Source: Clostridiales bacterium Firm_14
GTDB lineage: Bacteria > Bacillota > Clostridia > Saccharofermentanales > Saccharofermentanaceae
Reading direction: 5' to 3'
Length of the DNA: 40,313 bases
Assembly: GCA_001604135.1 (NCBI GenBank)
Contig: LVAT01000013.1
Coordinates: 324,896-365,208 of the forward strand
The position numbers and the translations under genes were made by a program. The notes under the pieces were generated by a model. The model was given only the letters and a program-made list of their open reading frames with translations, was not told where the DNA came from and did no database searches. Shown here piece by piece: positions 23,105-31,661 of the stretch (position 1 is the stretch's first letter; the number at the start of each line of letters is the position of its first letter).

Positions 23105-24718
23105 ATGGCAAACATTGATTTGACAAAGTACGGCATTACCGGCACAACCGAGATCGTTTACAACCCTTCTTATGAGCTTCTCTTTGAAGAAGAGACAAAG
23201 GCTGGTCTCGAGGGATACGAGGTAGGTAAGGTTACTGAGCTTGATACTGTTAACGTTATGACAGGTATCTTCACAGGCCGTTCCCCTAAAGATAAGTACA
23301 TCGTTATGGATGCTAACTCCAAGGATACAGTTTGGTGGACATCTGACGAGTACAAGAACGACAACCATCCTATGTCTGAAGAGACTTGGGCAGTTGTTAA
23401 GGGCATCGCTCAGAAGGAGCTCTCCAACAAGAGACTTTTCGTTGTTGACGCTTTCTGCGGTGCAAACAAGGATACAAGAATGGCTATCCGTTTCATCGTT
23501 GAGGTTGCTTGGCAGGCTCACTTCGTAAAGAACATGTTCATCGTTCCTTCTGAGGAAGAGCTCGCTTCTTTCGAACCTGACTTCGTTATCTACAACGCTT
23601 CTAAGGCTAAGATCGAGAACTATGCAGAGCTCGGACTCAACTCTGAGACATGCGCTGCTTTCAACATCACATCCCGTGAGCAGGTTATCATCAACACATG
23701 GTACGGCGGTGAGATGAAGAAGGGTATGTTCTCCATGATGAACTACTACCTCCCTCTCAAGGGCATCGCTTCAATGCACTGCTCTGCTAACACAGACATG
23801 GAAGGTAAGCACACAGCAATCTTCTTCGGTCTCTCCGGAACAGGTAAGACAACACTTTCCACAGATCCTAAGAGACTCCTCATCGGTGACGACGAGCACG
23901 GTTGGGACGACAACGGCGTATTCAACTTCGAGGGCGGCTGCTATGCTAAGGTTATCAACCTCTCCAAGGAGAATGAGCCTGACATCTACAACGCAATCAA
24001 GAGAAACGCTCTCCTCGAGAACGTTACAGTTGCTGAAGACGGCAAGATCGACTTCGCTGATAAGTCCGTAACAGAGAACACACGTGTTTCTTACCCGATC
24101 GACCACATCGAGAAGATCGCTAAGAACGTTAACAAGATCTCTGCAGGCCCTGCAGCTGAGAACGTAATCTTCCTTTCTGCAGACGCTTTCGGCGTACTCC
24201 CTCCTGTTTCCATCCTCACACCTGAGCAGACAAAGTACTACTTCCTCTCAGGCTTCACAGCTAAGCTTGCTGGTACAGAGCGTGGAATCACAGAGCCTAC
24301 ACCTACATTCTCCGCTTGCTTCGGTCAGGCATTCCTTGAGCTCCACCCTACAAAGTATGCTGAAGAGCTCGTAAAGAAGATGGAGAAGTCCGGCGCTAAG
24401 GCTTACCTCGTAAACACAGGTTGGAACGGCACAGGCAAGAGAATTTCCATCCCTGATACACGTGGTATCATCGATGCTATCCTCGACGGTTCTATCAAGA
24501 ACGCTCCTACAAAGAAGATCCCTTACTTCGATTTCGAAGTACCTACAGAGCTTCCCGGCGTTTCTACAGAAATCCTTGATCCTCGCGACACATATGCTGA
24601 TGCAGCTGAGTGGGACAAGAAGGCTCAGGATCTCGCTGGCAGATTCATCAAGAACTTCAAGAAGTATGAGACAAACGAGGCTGGTAAGGCTCTCGTTGAG
24701 GCTGGTCCTAAGCTCTAA
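23105..24718 (+). CDS. pckA: Phosphoenolpyruvate carboxykinase (ATP)
   Basis: A 537-residue ATP-dependent enzyme, normal length. It interconverts oxaloacetate plus ATP and PEP, CO2 plus ADP; in many anaerobes it runs towards oxaloacetate to make succinate. The oxaloacetate/PEP site TGRSPKDK is at residues 57-64, the kinase P-loop [11 protein letters not shown] at 242-252, the metal site GDDEHGW at 261-267, and [13 protein letters not shown] near 395-407. Codon use differs from neighbours: CTC, TCC, ACA and AAG dominate, with few rare codons, the sign of a strongly expressed gene. A single-gene unit with a leader and a strong UUCG-loop terminator. Confidence 0.97.
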   Translation: MANIDLTKYGITGTTEIVYNPSYELLFEEETKAGLEGYEVGKVTELDTVNVMTGIFTGRSPKDKYIVMDANSKDTVWWTSDEYKNDNHPMSEETWAVVKGIAQKELSNKRLFVVDAFCGANKDTRMAIRFIVEVAWQAHFVKNMFIVPSEEELASFEPDFVIYNASKAKIENYAELGLNSETCAAFNITSREQVIINTWYGGEMKKGMFSMMNYYLPLKGIASMHCSANTDMEGKHTAIFFGLSGTGKTTLSTDPKRLLIGDDEHGWDDNGVFNFEGGCYAKVINLSKENEPDIYNAIKRNALLENVTVAEDGKIDFADKSVTENTRVSYPIDHIEKIAKNVNKISAGPAAENVIFLSADAFGVLPPVSILTPEQTKYYFLSGFTAKLAGTERGITEPTPTFSACFGQAFLELHPTKYAEELVKKMEKSGAKAYLVNTGWNGTGKRISIPDTRGIIDAILDGSIKNAPTKKIPYFDFEVPTELPGVSTEILDPRDTYADAAEWDKKAQDLAGRFIKNFKKYETNEAGKALVEAGPKL

Positions 24719-24748
24719 TTCTTTAGAGGTCAACATTAAGACTTTAAG

Positions 24749-24776
24749 AGGCTGTCCTTCGGGACAGCCTTTTTTT
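24749..24776 (+). terminator. Strong terminator of pckA with UUCG loop
   Basis: AGGCTGTCC-TTCG-GGACAGCCT (24749-24770) is a perfect nine-pair stem with a stable UUCG loop, followed by a run of seven T residues. Confidence 0.95.
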
Positions 24777-24909
24777 GTATCTTCGAAAATAAAGTCCCAC
24801 TTTTTAGGACTGTGTTATAAATGTATGAAATTTTTGCGAAGTCTGTGAAATAAAGTATTTTTAAGTGGTATATTAAAATTATCTCAAAATAATAATAAGG
24901 GTGAGATTT

Positions 24910-25470
24910 ATGAAAAACACCAGAGACATCAGAGTTATCCGCACCCAGACCGCTATTCTCAAAGCGCTGGCTGAGCTAATTCAGAAGAAGAAGCTCTCTG
25001 CCATCACGATCACGGACCTTTGTGCCAAGGCTAACATCAATCGAAATACTTTCTATTACCACTACAACAATATTTTCGAGTTCCTCGAAGAGCACAAGCA
25101 GATCGTTATCGAAGATATCAAGAAGGTCACAGAGAAGTCCAAGAGTCATTGCAAGGAGGTTCATATCGACCTCTGCCATGCACTGAAGAATCACCCGAAC
25201 TTCCTAAGCATCATGCTCTCCCCTAACTGCGACATTGACTACTTCAGCGACATTTTCGCAGCAGCATCCAAAGTCACGGAAGCATTCGTTGCCAACTCAC
25301 AGGACACAACCGCCAGAGGCAGATTCATTAACACTTACTGCAATGCCGGCACAAATGCCATTATCAAAAAATGGATCCAGGGCGGCATGGTCGAGTCTCC
25401 AGAAGAGATCGGCGACATCATCTGGGAAATCTCAAGCAAGGGACCTTTCAATCTGATGAACCTCAACTGA
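24910..25470 (+). CDS. TetR/AcrR-family transcriptional regulator
   Basis: About 186 residues; the ATG at 24910 is chosen over a GTG three codons earlier because AAGGGTGAG lies just before it. The N-terminal helix-turn-helix domain reads AILKALAELIQKKKLSAITI, then TDLCAKANINRNTFYYHY, the classic recognition helix of TetR proteins. The remainder is an all-helical ligand-binding region. Its nearest neighbours are pckA upstream (with a terminator in between) and a convergent membrane gene downstream, so its targets cannot be guessed from position. A shared hairpin with flanking A and T runs follows. Confidence 0.85.
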   Translation: MKNTRDIRVIRTQTAILKALAELIQKKKLSAITITDLCAKANINRNTFYYHYNNIFEFLEEHKQIVIEDIKKVTEKSKSHCKEVHIDLCHALKNHPNFLSIMLSPNCDIDYFSDIFAAASKVTEAFVANSQDTTARGRFINTYCNAGTNAIIKKWIQGGMVESPEEIGDIIWEISSKGPFNLMNLN

Positions 25471-25492
25471 TCATTGCTTTTTATGAGCACGA

Positions 25493-25522
25493 AAAAAGGG
25501 CGCCTGAACCGACGCCCTTTTC
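25493..25522. terminator. Bidirectional terminator between convergent genes
   Basis: AAAAGGGCG (25494-25502) pairs with CGCCCTTTT (25513-25521), with A-run before and T-run after, so it can stop transcription from both the TetR gene and the membrane gene on the other strand. Confidence 0.85.
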
Positions 25523-25541
25523 TAATGCTTTTTTCGTGAAC

Positions 25542-25985
25542 TTATTCCTCAGCGAATCCGCACCAGATCATCATAATGAGCATGACTGCCGCACCAAGGA
25601 GCAGCAAGACCATCGCCGGACCGTCTACGATCTTATAATTCACTGCCGCACCGCTAAGACCAGACATGTACTTGCTTGTCAGACCAAGTATGCCAGCAGA
25701 AGCTTCCTTGCTGATCATCATATTCCAGCAGGAATAGAACGTGACACCTGCACTGATGAATGTCGCAATAACATAACCCTTCTTAAGACCAACAAGCGCG
25801 GAACCGAAAACAACGAGATCAGCCAAAAGGATCACAATACCGTAAATGACAGAATTGCCGTTCATCAGCGAAATGACGCCGTCTCTGACAGTCTGACCGT
25901 CTGCCTGAATGAGGTACATCGGTACAAACAAACCAACGGCTGAAAGCACGCAGCCGACCATTAAAAGAATTCTTCTAAAACTCAT
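25542..25985 (-). CDS. Small four-helix membrane protein
   Basis: About 147 residues. The start at 25985 follows GGGAGG by seven bases; the open frame upstream to 26057 has no such site. Hydrophobic segments lie at about residues 4-26, 41-65, 72-92 and 118-142. The loop after the first segment (QADGQTVRDGVISLMNG) is polar. No family is recognised; there are no cysteine or charged catalytic motifs. It is a stand-alone gene on the minus strand, with a seven-base inverted repeat (26057-26074) in its upstream region. Confidence 0.7.
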   Translation of the reverse strand: MSFRRILLMVGCVLSAVGLFVPMYLIQADGQTVRDGVISLMNGNSVIYGIVILLADLVVFGSALVGLKKGYVIATFISAGVTFYSCWNMMISKEASAGILGLTSKYMSGLSGAAVNYKIVDGPAMVLLLLGAAVMLIMMIWCGFAEE

Positions 25986-26056
25986 AAAAACCTCCCTTAT
26001 TCGTAAAAATTCCTTGATAACAATATTACCATTAAACCCCTGCTTTGAAAAGGACA

Positions 26057-26074
26057 ATTCTACAAAAGTAGAAT
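26057..26074. promoter_or_regulatory. Inverted repeat upstream of the small membrane gene
   Basis: ATTCTAC-AAAA-GTAGAAT, seven-base arms, 72 bases before the ATG of the 25542-25985 gene. Its place fits an operator, but this is a guess. The rest of 25986-26187 has a degenerate copy of the repeat family seen at 21.8 and 38.4 kb (around 26115-26160, GCCTGGATTTTT). Confidence 0.35.
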
Positions 26075-26187
26075 GGATTTATTAAAATCGGCGTCGGCTC
26101 GAAAACGCCTAGTCTTATTGGGTTTGGGAAGTGTGAGGGTTTGCCTGGATTTTTAATTTATCTGCTAGTATTCGGCCTTCAGCCTAA

Positions 26188-26219
26188 CAAAAAAGAGGTT
26201 GCCGTTTCCGACAACCTCT
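26188..26219 (-). terminator. Terminator of the TIM-barrel/acyl-CoA ligase fusion gene
   Basis: On the minus strand AGAGGTTG (26219-26212) pairs with CAACCTCT (26201-26194), followed by six T residues; it starts 24 bases past the stop codon. Confidence 0.9.
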
Positions 26220-26242
26220 GTGATTCTTTTAGGTATTTAAGA

Positions 26243-28768
26243 TTAAGCAGTTACGATCTTGTTTGCATTCTCCAGGCCGTGCCTCTCGACTGCCTCTTCC
26301 CTCATCTTGTACTTGAGGATCTTGCCTGCGGCATTCATCGGGAAGCCGTCAACGAAGTCAACGTATCTCGGGATCTTGTGCTTGGCCATGTGAGTCTTTA
26401 CGTATTCCTTAATTTCTTCTTCAGAAGACTCTTCGCCGGGCTTAAGGACTACTGCTGCGAGGATCTCTTCGCCGTAGTCGGCATCAGGAACACCGATGAC
26501 CTGAACGTCCTGGATCTTGGGATGTGTGTAAAGGAAGTCTTCGATCTCCTTGGGGTAAATGTTCTCGCCGCCGCGGATGATCATGTCCTTGATACGGCCT
26601 GTGATCTTGTAGTAACCGTCTTCAGGTCTCTTGAGAGCCAGGTCGCCGGAATGGAGCCAGCCGTCTTCGTCGATAGCTGCTGCCGTAGCTTCGGGCATCT
26701 TGTAGTAGCCCTTCATGATGTTGTAGCCACGTGCGCAGAATTCGCCCGGAACACCGTCAGGGAGCTCTTCGCCTGTCTCAGGATCAACGATCTTGGTCTC
26801 AACGCCGAAGATGGAAGGTCCGACTGTGTTAACTCTCTGCTCGATCGTGTCTGTTGTCTTGGACATCGTTGTTGCAGGAGAAGCTTCTGTCTGGCCGTAT
26901 GTGATAACGATCTCAGGCATGTGCATCTTCTCGATAACTTCTTCCATTGTCTTGATCGGGCAAGGTGAACCTGCCATAATGCCTGTTCTCATGTGCGAAA
27001 AGTCTGTCTTCGGGAAGTTCTCATGGCCGAGCATTGCGATGAACATCGTCGGAACGCCGTGGAAGCATGTGATCTTCTCCTGGTTGATGCAGTGTAAGCC
27101 TTTTCGAGGTGAGAAAGCAGTGATAGGAGACATTGTAACTGCGTGAGTTACGGATGCAGTCATAGCGAGAACCATGCCGAAGCAGTGGAACATAGGAACC
27201 TGGATCATCATACGGTCGAAGGAAGACAGATCCATGCAGTCGCCGATCGCCTTACCGTTGTTTACTACATTGTAGTGTGTGAGCATAACGCCCTTAGGGA
27301 ATCCTGTAGTGCCGGATGTGTACTGCATGTTGCAGACATCGTGCTTGTCGATCGTTCTTCTGATCTTTTCAACATCAGCAACGCTTACCTTCTCTGCCAA
27401 AGCGGGAAGCTCATCCCAGTGGAAGCATCCCGGAACGTGAGATTCGCATGTGATTACGTTCTTCAATACAGGAAGTCTTGCAGATTCGAGCTTACCGGGC
27501 TCGGAATCCTTTAATTCAGGGCAGATCTCGTTGATGATCTGGAGATAATCGCAGTCCTTGAACTTGTCGATCATGACCAAAGTGCATGTGTCGGACTGAC
27601 GGAGCAAGTACTCGATCTCGTGGATCTTGTAAGCTGTGTTGACTGTTACGAGAACGCAGCCGATCTTTGTTGCTGCCCAGAATGTGAGATACCACTGGGG
27701 AACGTTGGTTGCCCAGATCGCGATGTGGTCGCCCTTCTTGCAGCCCATTGCGAGGAATGCGCGTGCGAGGTTATCTACATCATCCCTGAACTCAGGATAT
27801 GTACGTGTATAGTCTAATTCCGTATATCTGAAAGCATACTGGTTCGGGAAGAGCTCGCAGATCTTGTCCAATACATCCGGGAATGTGAGGTCGATCAAAG
27901 TCTCCTTGGGCCAGGGATAGTAACCTGTTCCTCTGGTGTCCATCTGGAGTTCGATCTTCTTCTGGGGGCGGTATGTCTCCATGTAGTTTGCGAACTGAGG
28001 GATAACGATACCGGCATTCTCAAGATCCTTGGACCATCTGTAGACCCACTCGAGTGATACGTAGCCAAGGTAATCAATCGACTGGAGAGCATCGAACATA
28101 GCCTTCAAAGGCATGTCGCCCATGCCCATGAGCTTGTAGGATACCTTGCCGTCGACCATTACAGAGTCTTTAACGTGAACGTGCTTGATGTATTCGCCTA
28201 AGTTGTTGACTGTCTCTTCAGGAGTCTCGCCCATGAATCTGTAAGGGTGATGCATGTCCCAGAGAGCTGCTGCTTTTCGAGAACCAATGGCATCAAGAAC
28301 CTTCTTAAGTCTCTTGGTGTCAGCATAAACGCCGTTTGTCTCGAGGAGCAAAGTGACGTTCATCTCTTCAGCGTAAGGAACGAGCTCTTTCATGATGGAG
28401 ATAACGACTTCGTCATCGATCTCCTTCTCAGGTGCGGGATTCCTGTCGCCCAGGACACGGATATAGGATGTGCCGAGCTTATTTGCGAGCTCGATATAAG
28501 CGCGGATCTCAGCGATCGCCTTATCCTTTGTCTCGAGTTTATTTACCGGCTCACCGGAAGAAAGGCACGGAATGGCAAGCTTTAATTCCTTGAGCTTTGC
28601 TACTGTCTTAGGGAGATTTGCTTCAGTGAATGGCGGAGCCTTAACTGAAAATATATCCTGGCCGAGGCCTCTGATCTCAATTCCGTTGAAATTGAAGTCC
28701 TTTGCCATTGAGTAAATGTCCTGCCATGAGAAATCGGGACAAGCGAGTGTTGAAAAGCAAGTTAACAT
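26243..28768 (-). CDS. Fusion of sugar isomerase-like TIM barrel and acyl-CoA ligase
   Basis: An 841-residue two-part protein. Residues 1 to about 268 are a xylose isomerase-like TIM barrel (AP endonuclease 2 family). The metal ligands are in place: Glu143 (LLETNG), Asp171 (LWDMHH), His196/198 (HVHVKD) and Glu240 (SLEWV). Residues from about 285 on are an ANL-type acyl-CoA synthetase: YTSGTTGFPKG (483-493), YGQTEASP, GWLHSGDLA, GRIKDMIIRGGENIYPKEIE and the C-terminal lysine region NAAGKILKYK. No stop or frame break separates the halves. The order is epimerase/isomerase then carboxylate activation, so one polyfunctional protein may act on a sugar acid or an acyl group. The gene has its own promoter, terminator and a GAGG ribosome site. 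The substrate is unknown. Confidence 0.88.
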   Translation of the reverse strand: MLTCFSTLACPDFSWQDIYSMAKDFNFNGIEIRGLGQDIFSVKAPPFTEANLPKTVAKLKELKLAIPCLSSGEPVNKLETKDKAIAEIRAYIELANKLGTSYIRVLGDRNPAPEKEIDDEVVISIMKELVPYAEEMNVTLLLETNGVYADTKRLKKVLDAIGSRKAAALWDMHHPYRFMGETPEETVNNLGEYIKHVHVKDSVMVDGKVSYKLMGMGDMPLKAMFDALQSIDYLGYVSLEWVYRWSKDLENAGIVIPQFANYMETYRPQKKIELQMDTRGTGYYPWPKETLIDLTFPDVLDKICELFPNQYAFRYTELDYTRTYPEFRDDVDNLARAFLAMGCKKGDHIAIWATNVPQWYLTFWAATKIGCVLVTVNTAYKIHEIEYLLRQSDTCTLVMIDKFKDCDYLQIINEICPELKDSEPGKLESARLPVLKNVITCESHVPGCFHWDELPALAEKVSVADVEKIRRTIDKHDVCNMQYTSGTTGFPKGVMLTHYNVVNNGKAIGDCMDLSSFDRMMIQVPMFHCFGMVLAMTASVTHAVTMSPITAFSPRKGLHCINQEKITCFHGVPTMFIAMLGHENFPKTDFSHMRTGIMAGSPCPIKTMEEVIEKMHMPEIVITYGQTEASPATTMSKTTDTIEQRVNTVGPSIFGVETKIVDPETGEELPDGVPGEFCARGYNIMKGYYKMPEATAAAIDEDGWLHSGDLALKRPEDGYYKITGRIKDMIIRGGENIYPKEIEDFLYTHPKIQDVQVIGVPDADYGEEILAAVVLKPGEESSEEEIKEYVKTHMAKHKIPRYVDFVDGFPMNAAGKILKYKMREEAVERHGLENANKIVTA

Positions 28769-28805
28769 AAATAAATCCTCTTTATATTAAAATAACAACC
28801 TTGTG

Positions 28806-28834
28806 ATTATATAGGTTAAGGTGTGATTTGTAAA
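28806..28834 (-). promoter_or_regulatory. Promoter of the fusion gene
   Basis: On the minus strand TTTACA (28834-28829) and TATAAT (28811-28806) are 17 bases apart; the start codon is 38 bases beyond the -10. The fusion gene is therefore likely a separate transcript from the acyl cluster upstream. Confidence 0.75.
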
Positions 28835-28893
28835 ATTCCTCACAATTAATGGCTTGTGACTGCCGGCTGAACAATATAAAATTACGGCCTGGA

Positions 28894-29025
28894 TCAGCCT
28901 AGCTCGAGAAGTAGGTCGTTAAGAAGAGAATTTGCGGAAAGAAGGCCAAATGCCAAAGCAGGCGCCAATAAAGCACCGCTAACATTGTAGTTAATTGAAT
29001 TGTCTTCTAAGGTGATCTTCACCAT
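28894..29025 (-). CDS. Possible 43-residue small protein
   Basis: A short open frame of 43 codons, MVKITLEDNSINYN followed by a hydrophobic run (SGALLAPALAFGLLS), ending LLELG. It lies 40 bases past the DAK2 gene stop on the same strand. No convincing ribosome site precedes the ATG. It could be a small membrane-associated peptide or noise. No family is recognised. The rest of 28835-29065 holds nothing clear. Confidence 0.25.
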   Translation of the reverse strand: MVKITLEDNSINYNVSGALLAPALAFGLLSANSLLNDLLLELG

Positions 29026-29065
29026 CAGACATCAATTCGACCTGGCCTTTCTTCAAAAATCGCGA

Positions 29066-30670
29066 TCATAAGAACGCAACAACGTAATTATATATTTTTT
29101 GTCCGCCTAAGCAAGAAGAAATTTCAGCTAAGGGGCAAATTGCCTTAATCTCGGATTTCATGGAATCCGACAATGCCATATCTTCATCGTTTCCTGCAAA
29201 GATCTGGACTGACCTGCATGAGTCAGCACCGGGAACCGTAGGAATAAATGAAGCAAGGCACTCCTTAAGATCAGAAGAAGCGCATGTTATGATGTCATCG
29301 TCCAGAACGCCAATGTAATCGCCGGCCTTAACGTCTACGCCGTTATAGATGCCGGTCTTATCGGACTTGGCGATAAGTCCGGTGTGAACGCCGGTCAAAA
29401 CCTTGTTCATGGCATTCTCGATCTCGGAAGCAGTGCCCTTCGTGCCTGCCAGCGTGATCGCAAGATAGCCTTCAGCCATTGACTTGGTGGGAACGATCGA
29501 GATCTTGGAATCCTTATATACTTCCCTGACCTTTTCTGCGGTCATGATGATGTTCTTGTTATTAGGCAGGATTATTATGTTCTTTGCAGAAGCAGCCTTG
29601 CATGAATCTGAAAGGCTCTGAACAGACACGTTATTGGACTGTCCGCCCTTGACGATCTCATTTACTCCGTTGTTCTTGAAAAGCTCTGCAAAGCCGTCAC
29701 CGTCAGCGACTGCGACGATTGCCACATCTTTCTTTCCGGAAGCGAAGCTCTCGTTATGCTGGATCGTCATGTTCTCGATCTTGATCTTAATGAACTCACC
29801 ATATCTGTGATAGTAAGTCATTACGGACTCAGGCTTTAAGGTGTGGATATGGATCTTTACCTGTTTGCCTTCCTGTACAAGAACAAGGGAATTACCGAAG
29901 TCTCTCATGTCGGATCTTACAAGTGTCTCATTAAATGAAGCTATCTTATCATCGTCGATCCTGACGATCAGCTCTGTGCAGTATCCGAACTCTGCAAGGC
30001 CTTCGCCAACTGCTGCAGAATCCGTTTTCGCAACAGATTCAAATTCAGAAAGATCGATGTTAAAGGACTCGTCCAATGCTTCAAGCATACCGGTAACAAG
30101 GCATACGAAGCCCATGGCGCCTGAATCCAGTACATCATACTGCTTTAAGACAGGAAGGAGCTCAGGTGTGTTTTTCAAAGACTCTGAAGCGCCCTCAACG
30201 ACGTCTTTCATGAACTGCTCGGTCGTCGTGTCTTCATCGAGGTTATCTTCCGCATTTTCCTGCGCCTCACGGCATACGGTAAGGAATGTTCCTTCGACAG
30301 GTTCTGCGACGGAGTTATATGCACTCTCGGTACCTGCAAGGAATGCAGCATAAAGAGATCCGGCATTCAGTTCATCAAAATCCTTGAAAGCCTTAAGGAA
30401 GCCCTTGAGCCATTGTGAGAGGATGACGCCTGAGTTGCCCTGTGAATTCATGAGAGCACCGGTATAGAGATCATCAAAATCAGAAGGTCTCAAGTCTCTG
30501 TCACCGATCTCGGCGAGGACGCTCAATACGCCGCCCATCGTCTTATCCATGTTCGTTCCCGTATCACCGTCAGGGATCGGGAATACGTTCATCTCATTTA
30601 ACTGCTGCTTGTTATCGAGGATCTTTTTCGCTCCGCCGATGAGCATTTTCTTAAGAACTGATAATTCCAT
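29066..30670 (-). CDS. fakA: DAK2-domain protein, FakA-like fatty acid kinase
   Basis: A 534-residue YloV/FakA-type protein, usual length about 550. The N-terminal DAK2 kinase-like domain has NVFPIPDGDTGTNM (residues 28-41), which binds nucleotide and metal, followed by NSQGNSGVILSQWL near residue 93-106 and GAMGFVC near 180. The C-terminal part is the FakA-specific region, with IHIHTLKPESVM and several ALADGDG-like and NNKNII segments. FakA phosphorylates a fatty acid held by a FakB partner; the DegV/FakB gene is two genes upstream in the same transcript, with a hydrolase gene in between. The acyl phosphate normally feeds PlsX/PlsY or acyl-ACP. A GAGGAAGAG site lies before the ATG. Confidence 0.88.
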   Translation of the reverse strand: MELSVLKKMLIGGAKKILDNKQQLNEMNVFPIPDGDTGTNMDKTMGGVLSVLAEIGDRDLRPSDFDDLYTGALMNSQGNSGVILSQWLKGFLKAFKDFDELNAGSLYAAFLAGTESAYNSVAEPVEGTFLTVCREAQENAEDNLDEDTTTEQFMKDVVEGASESLKNTPELLPVLKQYDVLDSGAMGFVCLVTGMLEALDESFNIDLSEFESVAKTDSAAVGEGLAEFGYCTELIVRIDDDKIASFNETLVRSDMRDFGNSLVLVQEGKQVKIHIHTLKPESVMTYYHRYGEFIKIKIENMTIQHNESFASGKKDVAIVAVADGDGFAELFKNNGVNEIVKGGQSNNVSVQSLSDSCKAASAKNIIILPNNKNIIMTAEKVREVYKDSKISIVPTKSMAEGYLAITLAGTKGTASEIENAMNKVLTGVHTGLIAKSDKTGIYNGVDVKAGDYIGVLDDDIITCASSDLKECLASFIPTVPGADSCRSVQIFAGNDEDMALSDSMKSEIKAICPLAEISSCLGGQKIYNYVVAFL

Positions 30671-30704
30671 TTGAACTGGTCTCTTCCTCTTATTCCATTA
30701 TGTT

Positions 30705-31661
30705 TTAGCCATTATAGTTGATGAAATCAGTGACGGCCTTATCGTAAGCTTCAAGGTTTCTGATCCTAAGGTGAGAATGTGCGCCCTCATCGAACCAGAC
30801 CATCTGCTTTCTCTTAGATCCGCTGGCTTCATTGATCTTATCGAAATACTTAGGCAATGATGATACGTCCTGTCTGCCGCAGATCATGAGCTGAGGCACT
30901 TCGACCTTCTTGATCGCATCGATGGGCTTGTTCTTGAAGATGTCGATCTTGGCATACTTCTTGAAGAGAAGTCCCATCTGGAGACATACAGGGAACGTAG
31001 GCTTGCCGAGGTTCTTTGTCCTCTGCTTGAGAACGTTATAGAAGGAAATGAAAGGTCCTTCCAGCACGATGCAATCCACATAAGGATTGTGCTCAGCTGC
31101 AACATTGATCGCTGCTACAGAACCGATGCAGATTCCGTGTATTACGAAATGGTCGATCTTAAACTGATCGTGAACCTTTCTGATCCAGGCATCAAGGTCC
31201 TTGCCTTCGAGGATACCGGAACCGGTATACTTACCTTCGCTAAGGCCTGCCGCTCTGGGATCTACAACGATTATGTTGTAGTTATTCTTCTGATAGAGAT
31301 CAGCGAAATAATAGCAGTACTTGCAGGTCTCAGCCCTGCCCGCCATTATTATCGCCGCCTTATCATATCCGAAGTCGAAATATTCGCCCTTCATCTTGAG
31401 CCCGTCGAAAGAAGTAACTTCGATCTCCGTCATGTATGAAGCATTCTCATTGCCCCACTTCATTCCGGTATCGAACATTACCGTGTGCTCAGCATTCTCG
31501 GGCGCACTGTTTCCGCGGGCCCACTTTTCCTTGGACTCGCGGATAAACATGTTCGCGTACTGTTTCTTTGCGATCTTCATGCAGAAAGTCCACATGAAGA
31601 TAAAGCCGCCTATGAGCAGCACCGCAATAACGATCAGAACTACAGCTAATACGGGATTCAT
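30705..31661 (-). CDS. Membrane-anchored alpha/beta hydrolase with a cysteine in the nucleophile elbow
   Basis: A 318-residue protein. One anchor helix is at about residues 4-27. The nucleophile elbow reads HGICIG with Cys178 in the place of the usual serine. The acid and base follow in ICGRQDVSSLP and DEGAHSHLR. Oxyanion-region sequence MAGRAETCKYC (106-116) contains extra cysteines. Cysteine nucleophiles are known in dienelactone hydrolase-like enzymes. It is distinct from the paired hydrolases at 17411 and 21924. Its start overlaps the DegV/FakB stop by one base, and it sits between FakB and FakA, so a link to acyl handling is likely; the reaction is unknown. Confidence 0.8.
   Translation of the reverse strand: MNPVLAVVLIVIAVLLIGGFIFMWTFCMKIAKKQYANMFIRESKEKWARGNSAPENAEHTVMFDTGMKWGNENASYMTEIEVTSFDGLKMKGEYFDFGYDKAAIIMAGRAETCKYCYYFADLYQKNNYNIIVVDPRAAGLSEGKYTGSGILEGKDLDAWIRKVHDQFKIDHFVIHGICIGSVAAINVAAEHNPYVDCIVLEGPFISFYNVLKQRTKNLGKPTFPVCLQMGLLFKKYAKIDIFKNKPIDAIKKVEVPQLMICGRQDVSSLPKYFDKINEASGSKRKQMVWFDEGAHSHLRIRNLEAYDKAVTDFINYNG

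Noticed and set aside
26141-26968. 275-codon open frame on the plus strand
   Set aside because: It lies fully opposite the acyl-CoA ligase part of the fusion gene and its sequence is an antisense shadow; no ribosome site or family signal.
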